Shown here: positions 26,740-33,790 of the stretch, in pieces
Layout of the letters: each line of letters begins with the position of its first letter
Position numbering within the stretch: position 1 is the first letter of the stretch
NCBI GenBank assembly: GCA_002319815.1
Contig: DCFR01000034.1
Span: 1-54,493 of the forward strand
Reading direction: 5' to 3'
Source of the DNA: Megamonas sp. UBA1799
GTDB lineage: Bacteria > Bacillota > Negativicutes > Selenomonadales > Selenomonadaceae
DNA length: 54,493 nucleotides
Notes under the pieces: generated by a model
What the model was told of the DNA's origin: nothing
What the model saw: only the letters and a program-made list of their open reading frames with translations
Database searches by the model: none
Program-made: the position numbers and the translations under genes

Positions 26740-27963
26740 TCATACATCACGGCGCAAAATAGAATATGGTTCAACCGGCTGCTGCATACGAATTCTGACA
26801 ATCTGCTGCGGATGCGGCGCCGCGTCAATCGGATTGCCATCGGCATCGGTCATATCCAAAAGCTTTTGCCGGTAAAGCGGACCGTTCGGCTGCAGCAACT
26901 CTATCTCCTGGCCACATTTCATGTGATTGCGCTGCTCGACCACAGCCCACCCCGTCGCTGCATCATAGGACTGCACCAGCCCGACAAAATCCGATGTCTG
27001 CATATAAGAAGAGCTGCCGTAAATCTGATCTTCTGCCGACGGCTGCTGATAATAAAAACCCGTCGTATAAGCGCGATGCGATACTTTATCCAGTTCCGCC
27101 AGCCATTCCGGCTGCACCTGAAAATGTTCCGGATCTGCGCAATAACCGTCAATAGCCTGACGATACGCCTTGGTCACGCTGGCGGCATAATGAACGCTCT
27201 TCATCCGCCCTTCAATTTTCAGGCTGTTAACGCCACTCGAAATTACATCAGCGATATGCGGCAAAAGGCACATATCTTTCGAGTTGAAAATATAAGTGCC
27301 CCGCGCATCCTCTTCCACCGGGAAATATTGTCCCGGCCGCGTCTCTTCCATCAGGCTGTATTTCCAGCGGCAGGCCTGCGCGCAGCTTCCCCGGTTCGCA
27401 TCCCGGCCGGTAAAATAATTACTCATCAGACAACGCCCGGAATAAGAGATACACATAGCGCCATGCACAAACATTTCCAGCTCAACCGGACAATGGGCCC
27501 GGATTTCACGAATTTCCTGCAAGGACATCTCCCGGGCCAAAACCACCCGTTCCGCGCCCAGATTTTCCCAAGCGGCCACAGTTGCCCAATTGGTGCTATT
27601 GGCCTGTGTGCTGATGTGAATCGGCAAATCTGGAACGATCTTGCGGGCTAAAGAAAACACGCCCAGATCAGCGACCAGAATCGCATCGGTATGAATTTCG
27701 TTCAGATAACGCAAATAATCCGGCAAAGCGACTAAATCATCGTTATGCGGAAAAATATTGACTGTTACATACGCTTTTTTCCCCAACTGATGCGTAAACA
27801 CCATGGCTTCCCGCAGTTCCTCCCGACTGAAATTGCCGCCAAAGGCCCGCAGCCCGAAAGTCTGGCCGCCGAGATAAACCGCATCGGCTCCATACAACAA
27901 AGCGATTTTTAATTTTTCCATATTGCCCGCCGGAGCCAGCAGTTCAGGTTTATTTTTACACAT
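26740..27963 (-). CDS. trhP: tRNA U34 hydroxylase, TrhP-type U32 protein
   Basis: 407 residues from the ATG at 27963 (GGAGGATAC upstream); a frame to 28002 has no site. U32 domain with LLAPAGNMEKLKIALLYGADAVYLGG at the start and the Cys cluster 171, 178, 194, 198 (MCISYSGRC, GSCAQAC), then a C-terminal RNA-binding-like part. In Bacillus subtilis the order mltG-trmR-trhP1-trhP2 encodes prephenate-dependent hydroxylation of U34 (to ho5U) and its methylation (mo5U); the mltG-trmR-trhP order here supports the same job. Only one TrhP is present, so it probably combines the P1/P2 roles. Overlaps the trmR stop by 8 bases. Confidence 0.9.
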   Translation of the reverse strand: MCKNKPELLAPAGNMEKLKIALLYGADAVYLGGQTFGLRAFGGNFSREELREAMVFTHQLGKKAYVTVNIFPHNDDLVALPDYLRYLNEIHTDAILVADLGVFSLARKIVPDLPIHISTQANSTNWATVAAWENLGAERVVLAREMSLQEIREIRAHCPVELEMFVHGAMCISYSGRCLMSNYFTGRDANRGSCAQACRWKYSLMEETRPGQYFPVEEDARGTYIFNSKDMCLLPHIADVISSGVNSLKIEGRMKSVHYAASVTKAYRQAIDGYCADPEHFQVQPEWLAELDKVSHRAYTTGFYYQQPSAEDQIYGSSSYMQTSDFVGLVQSYDAATGWAVVEQRNHMKCGQEIELLQPNGPLYRQKLLDMTDADGNPIDAAPHPQQIVRIRMQQPVEPYSILRRDV

Positions 27964-28552
27964 GTATCCTCCGTGATACGGCGAGACCATCGCCATTTTC
28001 ATAAATATCGGTTACAAAGCCCGGCGCCGCCTGTACCAGCGCCAAATACTCCCGCAGCCTTTTCACAATCGTCTTGTAGCGCCGCGGCGGCTTATCTGCA
28101 CCGCGCACATAACCACGAAATAAAACATTATCCGCCGCCACAATGGCCTCCGGCGACAACAGCGGCTGGATTTTGCGCCAATAATCCGGATATTGTCCCT
28201 TAGCGGCATCCATAAACACAAAATCAAAACCGGTCGGAAGCTGCGGAAGCAGTACCCCCGCATCGCCCAACCGGAGATGAATACGTCCGGCATAAGGAGA
28301 ACGGTCGATATACGCCGCTGCCAAGGCCGCCCGTTCCGCGTCCAGTTCCAACGTGATTACCTCCGCGTCCGCCGCTCCTTCTGAAACTGCCAACAGCGCC
28401 GAGTAGCCAATCGCCGTACCGATTTCCAAAATCCGATGCGGTCTTTTCTGGCGCAGCACCTGACGAAAAACTTCCCGCCCTCCGGCATTGATGATCGGCA
28501 CCTGATGCTGCCGGGCATATACTTCCATTTTCTGCAATAAAACATCCATCAT
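27956..28552 (-). CDS. trmR: tRNA 5-hydroxyuridine methyltransferase TrmR
   Basis: SAM-dependent O-methyltransferase of 198 residues. SAM-binding region EIGTAIGYSALLAVSEGA, then ELDAERAALAAAYIDRSPY, DFVFMDAAKGQYPDYW and VAADNVLFRGYV, all fitting the class I catechol-O-methyltransferase-like fold. B. subtilis YrrM/TrmR, in the same place between mltG and the U32 genes, methylates ho5U34 to mo5U34. Assignment rests on this neighbourhood. The gene start overlaps the mltG stop by 4 bases. Confidence 0.86.
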   Translation of the reverse strand: MMDVLLQKMEVYARQHQVPIINAGGREVFRQVLRQKRPHRILEIGTAIGYSALLAVSEGAADAEVITLELDAERAALAAAYIDRSPYAGRIHLRLGDAGVLLPQLPTGFDFVFMDAAKGQYPDYWRKIQPLLSPEAIVAADNVLFRGYVRGADKPPRRYKTIVKRLREYLALVQAAPGFVTDIYENGDGLAVSRRIHV

Positions 28553-29637
28553 CGTACGCGATCCACCTCGGCTAAATGTTCATCATAAGATTTTGAGTAA
28601 TGGTTATGTCCGCTCCGATCGGCAACAAAATATAAATAATCCGTGTCCGCCGGGTGCAGCACCGCCTGAATCGCCGCCATTCCAGGGTTGGCAATAGGCC
28701 CCGGCGGCAGCCCATAATGCTGGTACGTATTATAGGGTGAATCCATTTTTGTATCTTTGATCGTAACGTCCTCCTTCGGCGTATCCAGCAAATACTGAAT
28801 CGTCGTATCCGACTGCAGAGGCATCCCAATCGCCAACCGCTTCAGAAACACCTGGGCTATCACCGGCCGATCCTCATCAAAGCGAGCTTCTTTTTCTACC
28901 AAAGAAGCCAAAATCACCAGCTCATAAACCGTAAGCCCGCGCTCATCAGCTAACTCCCGCATCTCCGGCGTCAGCTGCTGATCGAAATTTTTCGTCATCA
29001 AATCCAGAATATCTTCTGCCGAAGCGCCGGGAGGCGCTTCGTACGTATCCGGAAACAAAAAGCCCTCCGCCCGATACATTTCCTGCGGTGACCCCGTCAT
29101 ATAAGAATAGGGCGCAAATTTTTTTGCCGCCTTTTCAAGCTCCGCCTGGGAAACAATCCCTTCCTGATCCAGCCGCGCCGCAATCTCGTGTACATTATAA
29201 CCTTCCGGTATCGTAAAACGCACTGCAGAAATCCGGCCGGAAATCAGAATGCGCAGCACATCGCGCGCCGCCATATTCGCATGCAATTTATATGTACCGG
29301 TCTGAAATTTCCCTTCCGTGCCATTTAATTTTGCCGCCAGCCAGAAATTAAACTTGCTGGAAATAATCCCCTGCTGCGCTAATAAATCGCCGATCATTCC
29401 CGCCGTCATCCCCGGCGCAATCCGCACATACCGTTCCGCTGCCGGCTGTCCGTCGGGCAGCGCCGACGGCCCATGCAGCGCATAAGAAAGCATGCCTGCC
29501 AGCAGTAAAACGGCAGCTGCCAGAACGGCTGTTTGTCTTTTTGTCAGGCCTGTCAGCCACTCGCCCAACCGCACCTGGGAAAACCAGTCCGACAAGCGCG
29601 CCAGCTGTTTTGATACCCAATCCGGCAAAAAAAACAT
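28549..29637 (-). CDS. mltG: Endolytic murein transglycosylase MltG
   Basis: Membrane-anchored lytic transglycosylase that cuts nascent glycan strands and so may set their length. One membrane helix at about 34-54, then the YceG domain with the catalytic Glu in ASLVEKEAR near 248-250, followed by LQSDTTIQYLL and LPPGPIANPG. 362 residues if the ATG at 29637 is used. However the ribosome binding site GAGGAG abuts that ATG with no spacing; the in-frame TTG at 29628 has a 9-base spacing and could be the true start, shortening the protein by three residues. Confidence 0.93.
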   Translation of the reverse strand: MFFLPDWVSKQLARLSDWFSQVRLGEWLTGLTKRQTAVLAAAVLLLAGMLSYALHGPSALPDGQPAAERYVRIAPGMTAGMIGDLLAQQGIISSKFNFWLAAKLNGTEGKFQTGTYKLHANMAARDVLRILISGRISAVRFTIPEGYNVHEIAARLDQEGIVSQAELEKAAKKFAPYSYMTGSPQEMYRAEGFLFPDTYEAPPGASAEDILDLMTKNFDQQLTPEMRELADERGLTVYELVILASLVEKEARFDEDRPVIAQVFLKRLAIGMPLQSDTTIQYLLDTPKEDVTIKDTKMDSPYNTYQHYGLPPGPIANPGMAAIQAVLHPADTDYLYFVADRSGHNHYSKSYDEHLAEVDRVR

Positions 29638-29662
29638 CTCCTCATCATCTCAACTGCTTTTC

Positions 29663-29692
29663 ATTATACGATAAAGTACGCCGGATATTCAA
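29663..29692 (-). promoter_or_regulatory. Promoter of mltG-trmR-trhP-acyP-aroQ-pepP-efp
   Basis: Minus-strand TTGAAT (29687-29692), 18-bp spacer, TATAAT (29663-29668). It lies after the terminator of the preceding operon, giving a leader of under 30 bases. Confidence 0.7.
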
Positions 29693-29775
29693 GGAAATAC
29701 TTCCCCTCCGTCTGCACAAAACAGACCAAATCAGAAAAGCTGCCGAACCTTTTCAAAGCAAAGGAAAGCCGCATG

Positions 29776-29805
29776 AAAAAGAGCCGCCGCAGCAAGCGGC
29801 AGCCC
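29776..29805 (-). terminator. Terminator after the DUF1292 gene
   Basis: Minus-strand 10-pair stem (GGGCTGCCGC with GCGGCGGCTC, two G-U pairs), 5-base loop, then five T. It separates ireB-ruvX-DUF1292 from the mltG operon. Confidence 0.9.
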
Positions 29806-29818
29806 CTAAAAGCAAAGC

Positions 29819-30175
29819 TTATTCCTCATCCTCAGAGTCTTCGTCTTCCATCAGCTTATCATACGCCTTGCAGACAGCCTCAAACTCTTCATCCGATGGT
29901 TCAATGTACTCCTCTTCACCCTTTTCATCCAGGACGATCTTGGCAAAAAAAGCAGCATCTTCATCATCTTCGCAGCCACAACCGCAGCCGCAGCCGTCCT
30001 CATGCTCATGCGCATCCTCATCATCGGCATGGGTCGGTACCAGCAGAGCATATTTATCTTCGCCTACTGGTAAAATCATTTCCTCACGATAGTAAAACTC
30101 ATTGCCATCCTCATCCGTCATGACAACAATAATTTCATCATTGTCTTCCATCGTGTCTTTTTCCTTATCTGACAA
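29819..30175 (-). CDS. DUF1292 acidic protein with Cys/His-rich insert
   Basis: A very acidic, Asp/Glu-rich protein of about 118 residues. The N-terminal strand IVVMTDEDGNEFYYREEMILPVGEDKYALL and the EEYIEPSDEEFE segment are DUF1292, a family usually encoded directly after ruvX in Firmicutes (B. subtilis yrzB). In the middle there is an unusual insert: HADDEDAHEHEDG then four Cys alternating with Gly and ending in CEDD. This looks able to bind metal. Start uncertain: a TTG at 30175 has GAGGTGATC spaced 5-6 bases, while a GTG at 30184 is also possible. No function is known. Confidence 0.75.
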   Translation of the reverse strand: MSDKEKDTMEDNDEIIVVMTDEDGNEFYYREEMILPVGEDKYALLVPTHADDEDAHEHEDGCGCGCGCEDDEDAAFFAKIVLDEKGEEEYIEPSDEEFEAVCKAYDKLMEDEDSEDEE

Positions 30176-30243
30176 AACGATCACCTCTTCCTCTTAAATT
30201 ATCACAACACTGTTTGAATTGTATCGCAAACCGGCCTCAATTG

Positions 30244-30657
30244 TCAACCGCAGCTATCAAGATATCCCTGTAAAATAAAAACCGCCGCCATCTTATCGAT
30301 GACTTTTTTACGTTTTGCCCGGCTCACATCCGCCGCAATCAGCGATTTGGCAGCGGCTACGGTAGAAAGCCGTTCATCCCAAAAAGTAATTTCAACCGAT
30401 GGAAACACGCTCTGCACCTCACCGGCAAAGGCCCGGACTATATCGCACCGCGGCCCCTGGGTGCCATCCATATTTTTCGGCAGCCCGACGATCAGCTGCT
30501 CCGTTTCATATTGCCGCATCAGTTCGCCCAGCCGCGCCAGATCATGTTCCAGCGACTTGCGCCGTATTGTCTCCACGCCCTGCGCCGTCAGCAGCAATCC
30601 ATCACTAGCCGCAATACCGATGGTGCGGTCTCCCACATCCAGTCCTAAAAATCGCAT
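30244..30657 (-). CDS. ruvX: Holliday junction resolvase-like RuvX/YqgF
   Basis: 137 residues, RNase H fold. Key acidic residues are in GLDVGDRTIGIA (Asp 7), VGLPKNMDGT and FWDERLSTV. YqgF of E. coli acts in 16S rRNA 5'-end maturation and has been described as a putative Holliday junction resolvase, so both roles remain possible. It lies 9 bases after ireB and is followed by the DUF1292 gene, the standard Firmicutes order. Confidence 0.94.
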   Translation of the reverse strand: MRFLGLDVGDRTIGIAASDGLLLTAQGVETIRRKSLEHDLARLGELMRQYETEQLIVGLPKNMDGTQGPRCDIVRAFAGEVQSVFPSVEITFWDERLSTVAAAKSLIAADVSRAKRKKVIDKMAAVFILQGYLDSCG

Positions 30658-30666
30658 AGTAACTCC

Positions 30667-30924
30667 TTATTTTGTTTTATCCTTGTCGAGATACGAGCGC
30701 ACCAATTCCTCCAGAAGCTCGTCCCGCTCCAGCTTGCGGATCATGTTACGGGCATCATTATGACTTGTAACATAAGCCGGATCACCAGAAAGCAAGTAGC
30801 CTACCAGCTGATTAATCGGATTATAACCCTTTTCTTCCATGGCGGCACAAACCTTGCGGATGATATCTTCCGCTTTATTTTCCTCGGCACCGAACCGAAA
30901 CATCATCGTCTCATCGTTGACCAT
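30667..30924 (-). CDS. ireB: IreB family regulatory phosphoprotein
   Basis: 85 residues, small helical protein. In Enterococcus faecalis IreB is phosphorylated on N-terminal threonines by the Ser/Thr kinase IreK and represses cephalosporin resistance. Here one N-terminal Thr (residue 6, in MVNDETMMFRFG) is present and a second is not, so the regulation may differ. Typical segments include GYNPINQLVGYLLSGDPAYVTSHNDAR. It normally follows alaS; alaS is not upstream here (asd-side genes are downstream, a terminator lies upstream). GAGGGGG precedes the start. Confidence 0.9.
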   Translation of the reverse strand: MVNDETMMFRFGAEENKAEDIIRKVCAAMEEKGYNPINQLVGYLLSGDPAYVTSHNDARNMIRKLERDELLEELVRSYLDKDKTK

Positions 30925-31013
30925 ATCAAATACCCCCTCAAAAGCACCTTTAAAAGATTATCTGCTATGCTTATCATACCATACTTATGAAATGTTGGCC
31001 ATGTGTCCCACGG

Positions 31014-31056
31014 TAAAAAGAGAAACCGCCGGCTATAACCCCGGCGGCAACCTCTC
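31014..31056 (-). terminator. Terminator after asd
   Basis: Minus-strand GAGAGGTTGCCGCCGG pairs with CCGGCGGTTTCTC (small internal mismatch) around an 8-base loop, followed by TTTTT. It lies six bases beyond the asd stop. It would not stop ireB transcription, which begins to its left side and reads away. Confidence 0.85.
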
Positions 31057-31061
31057 AGCAC

Positions 31062-32093
31062 TCAAAGCATCGCATGCTGAATCATATATTCGGCAATCTG
31101 CAGCGCATTCAGGGCTGCGCCCTTGCGGATCTGATCGCCGCATACCCAGAAATTCAGTCCATGCTCTACCGAATCATCCTGACGAATACGTCCGACTTCA
31201 ACATCATTTTTCCCCGACGTGAAGAGCGGCATCGGATACTCCATCTCCGCCGGATTATCTCTGACGATGACCCCCGGAAAAGCCGCCAACGCTTCTTTAG
31301 CCCGGCTGACACTGATCCCGGAAGCAAACTCGACATTGACCGATTCCGCATGACTCCGATATACCGGCACCCGCACGGTGGTAGCGGTAATGCGCAGTTC
31401 CGGCGCCGCCAAAATTTTCCGTGTCTCATCAATCATTTTCATTTCTTCTTTGGTATAAAGATTATCCTTAAAAACATCAATCTGCGGAATCAGGTTAAAT
31501 GCAATCTGATAATGCTTAGCCAGAGCCGCTCCCGGCAAAATATTCGCCGTAACCGGCCGACCGGCCACAATATCCTGTACCTGCTGCTCCAGCTCTGCCA
31601 TCGCCTCTTTGCCGCCGCCGGAAACTGCCTGATAAGTAGAAACGACAATACGCTTGATCGGAGCAACATTGTAAAGCGGCTTCAGGGCCATAACCATGAT
31701 AATCGTCGAACAATTAGGATTGGCAATAATGCCCTTGTGCTGCGCAATCGCTTCCGGATTTACTTCCGGAACCACCAGCGGCACTTCCGGGTCCATGCGG
31801 AAAGTACTCGAGTTGTCAATGACAACAGCGCCGGCCCTAACCGCCGCCGGCGCAAACGTCTTGCTGGCGGAACCGCCCGCAAAAAGAGCAATCTGGACAT
31901 CTTTAAAAGAATCCTCGGTTGCCTCTTCAACCACATAATCCTTACCTGCCAGCGAAATCACTTTGCCGGCCGAACGTTTTGAAGCCAACAACTTCAGATT
32001 GGCAAACGGAAAATTACGTTCTTCAATAAGATTCAGAAACTCCTGTCCGACCGCTCCCGTCGCTCCCAGAATTGCCACATTATATTTCTTCAT
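31062..32093 (-). CDS. asd: Aspartate-semialdehyde dehydrogenase
   Basis: Second step of the aspartate pathway to lysine, threonine, methionine and diaminopimelate. 343 residues from the ATG at 32093 (MKKYNVAILGATG, with AAGGG 9 bases upstream); the ATG at 32102 sits directly on the site. Nucleotide-binding GATGAVGQEFL, catalytic Cys in PNCSTIIM, and HAESVNVEF near the substrate site. It follows dapB by 29 bases; together they feed diaminopimelate for the cell wall. thrC, lying 6 kb to the right, uses the other branch of the same pathway. Confidence 0.97.
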   Translation of the reverse strand: MKKYNVAILGATGAVGQEFLNLIEERNFPFANLKLLASKRSAGKVISLAGKDYVVEEATEDSFKDVQIALFAGGSASKTFAPAAVRAGAVVIDNSSTFRMDPEVPLVVPEVNPEAIAQHKGIIANPNCSTIIMVMALKPLYNVAPIKRIVVSTYQAVSGGGKEAMAELEQQVQDIVAGRPVTANILPGAALAKHYQIAFNLIPQIDVFKDNLYTKEEMKMIDETRKILAAPELRITATTVRVPVYRSHAESVNVEFASGISVSRAKEALAAFPGVIVRDNPAEMEYPMPLFTSGKNDVEVGRIRQDDSVEHGLNFWVCGDQIRKGAALNALQIAEYMIQHAML

Positions 32094-32122
32094 GTTTTTC
32101 ATCCCTTCTGCTGCCTGTTTTT

Positions 32123-32911
32123 TTATAAAAGCTGATCCAGACCAACAACCAGTCCCTGAAACGACCGGACTTTCTTACAAGCCAGCACTACGCCCGGCAT
32201 AAATGATTCGCGATTGATAGAATCATGCCGGATCGTCAATGTCTGACCTAATCCGCCGAAAATAACTTCCTGATGTGCTACATAGCCCGGCAGGCGGACA
32301 CTATGAATATGCATGCCGTCTACCTCTGCTCCACGAGCTCCCGGAATTTTTTCCTTTTCCTCAGGATGCCCCTGCTTCATGCTCTGACGAACTTCACGAA
32401 TCATAGCGGCAGTTTGCAGAGCCGTCCCGGATGGCGCATCCAGTTTCTGATCATGATGAAGTTCAATAATCTCAACATTGGGCATATACTTGGCAGCCTG
32501 CCGGGCCATCAGCATCATAAGCACCGCGCCAATGGCAAAATTGGGAGCAATAAAGACCGGCGTATGCGTTTCTTCCGCCAACCGGGCCAAGCTGGCTTTC
32601 TCGTCCTCTGATAGACCCGTCGTCCCTATGACCGGCGAAACACCCCGGCGCAAAGCCTTGCAGGCATTTTCAAAAACTACATCCGGGCGCGTAAAATCTA
32701 CCATTACATCCGGTTTGCCGGCATCAATCGCTGCATCCAAACCGACCGAAACCAAAACGCCGCAGGGAGGCATCCCTACGAGAGTTCCCGCGTCCATACC
32801 GCCCTTCATATCACTTGCTGCGGTCAAACTGAGCTCCGCATCCTCCAAAACTGCCTTCACTACTGCCTGCCCCATACGACCACAGGCGCCATTCACCATT
32901 ACTTTGACCAA
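32123..32911 (-). CDS. dapB: 4-hydroxy-tetrahydrodipicolinate reductase
   Basis: Reduces HTPA in diaminopimelate/lysine synthesis. Start at TTG 32911, because GGAGGG lies 7 bases before it and the protein then begins MVKVMVNGACGRMGQAV, the correct Rossmann start; upstream residues of the longer frame are not conserved. 262 residues. Catalytic His/Lys are in HHDQKLDAPSGTA, and the GTTGL segment binds substrate. It has its own promoter (32947-32976). Confidence 0.95.
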   Translation of the reverse strand: MVKVMVNGACGRMGQAVVKAVLEDAELSLTAASDMKGGMDAGTLVGMPPCGVLVSVGLDAAIDAGKPDVMVDFTRPDVVFENACKALRRGVSPVIGTTGLSEDEKASLARLAEETHTPVFIAPNFAIGAVLMMLMARQAAKYMPNVEIIELHHDQKLDAPSGTALQTAAMIREVRQSMKQGHPEEKEKIPGARGAEVDGMHIHSVRLPGYVAHQEVIFGGLGQTLTIRHDSINRESFMPGVVLACKKVRSFQGLVVGLDQLL

Positions 32912-32946
32912 AATATATCCCTCCGTCGTCTCCAAAAAGTATATTT

Positions 32947-32976
32947 ATTGTATATCATGTGCGTCATAAAAATCAA
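32947..32976 (-). promoter_or_regulatory. Promoter of dapB-asd
   Basis: Minus-strand TTGATT (32971-32976), 18-bp spacer, TACAAT (32947-32952). It gives a leader of about 30 bases ahead of the TTG start. No lysine riboswitch is seen in this short gap. Confidence 0.65.
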
Positions 32977-33000
32977 TATGTACTCTCTAAAAAGCACAAA

Positions 33001-33720
33001 TTATTTTTTTATCAACTCTTTATCAATGGTTACCATTTTATTTTTCCGCCGCTGATAATACCATAATCCGCCATAAAGCAAAGTTGCCGTTATGACGATC
33101 ATCGTCAGACGACCCATGTGCTGCTCAAAAAGCACTGCGTCATGGCCGATCAGCACCTCAAGCGCCGTGGAAGGAAACTTGCCGATCAAATTTGATAAGA
33201 CGTAATCCCTGGCACGAATCCGGCTCACCGCGCCGAGCGCCGTAATAATACCCGAAGGAAAATACGGAATCGTCCGGGCCAGCAGCATAAGCTTAAACCC
33301 ATTGGTACCGCTGAAATCATCGACTTGCTGTAAATACGAACTTTTATGAATCAGTTTTTCTGCGGTTGAACGCAGAACTGTGCGCATCAGCAAAAAGCTA
33401 ATAACTACGCCGGTTGTTTCTGCCAGCCAGGATAGCAGAATGCCGGGAATCACCCCGAACAAAATGCCGTTTGCCGTCGAAATAAAGATAGACGGCAGAA
33501 ACCCCAGCGCATTCACCAACACATCCATCCAGAAGCTGAAAAACATCGCCCACATCCCAAAAGAACGGATATAGTCAATAGTTTCCTGCATATCGCCGCA
33601 AGTCATAACATACCATAAACGGGCAAAGAATTCCGGATGCAGAGCATAAATCATACCAAACAGCACAGTCAGCAATACGCCGGCTATGGCTTTTACAGTT
33701 TCCTCTGATTTTAACTGCAT
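33001..33720 (-). CDS. TVP38/TMEM64 family membrane protein
   Basis: 239 residues from the ATG at 33720 (GGGGG seven bases upstream); 24 bases of longer frame have no better site. Polytopic, with five or six hydrophobic segments. A re-entrant loop typical of the DedA/VTT superfamily is seen: LPSIFISTANGILFGVIPGILLSWLAETTGVVISFLLMR and later LLARTIPYFPSGIITALGAVS, with the family Arg. VTT proteins are lipid scramblase or transporter-like, but the substrate here is unknown. It lies about 70 bases after recG. Confidence 0.85.
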   Translation of the reverse strand: MQLKSEETVKAIAGVLLTVLFGMIYALHPEFFARLWYVMTCGDMQETIDYIRSFGMWAMFFSFWMDVLVNALGFLPSIFISTANGILFGVIPGILLSWLAETTGVVISFLLMRTVLRSTAEKLIHKSSYLQQVDDFSGTNGFKLMLLARTIPYFPSGIITALGAVSRIRARDYVLSNLIGKFPSTALEVLIGHDAVLFEQHMGRLTMIVITATLLYGGLWYYQRRKNKMVTIDKELIKK

Positions 33721-33790
33721 CTCCATTCCCCCTTTCCCCGCCAAACCCCAGCATAAAGTTTCTTACTGAAAATCGGCCGCACAAAACGGA

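Noticed and set aside
26812..27651. Plus-strand open frame over trhP
   Set aside because: Antisense shadow; no start signal.
29985..30015. Repeat-like CGCAGC tract, possibly a microsatellite or CRISPR-like repeat
   Set aside because: It lies inside the DUF1292 gene and encodes the alternating Gly-Cys insert; no spacer structure.
31074..31982. Long plus-strand open frame (302 codons) over asd
   Set aside because: Antisense shadow of a well-supported gene.
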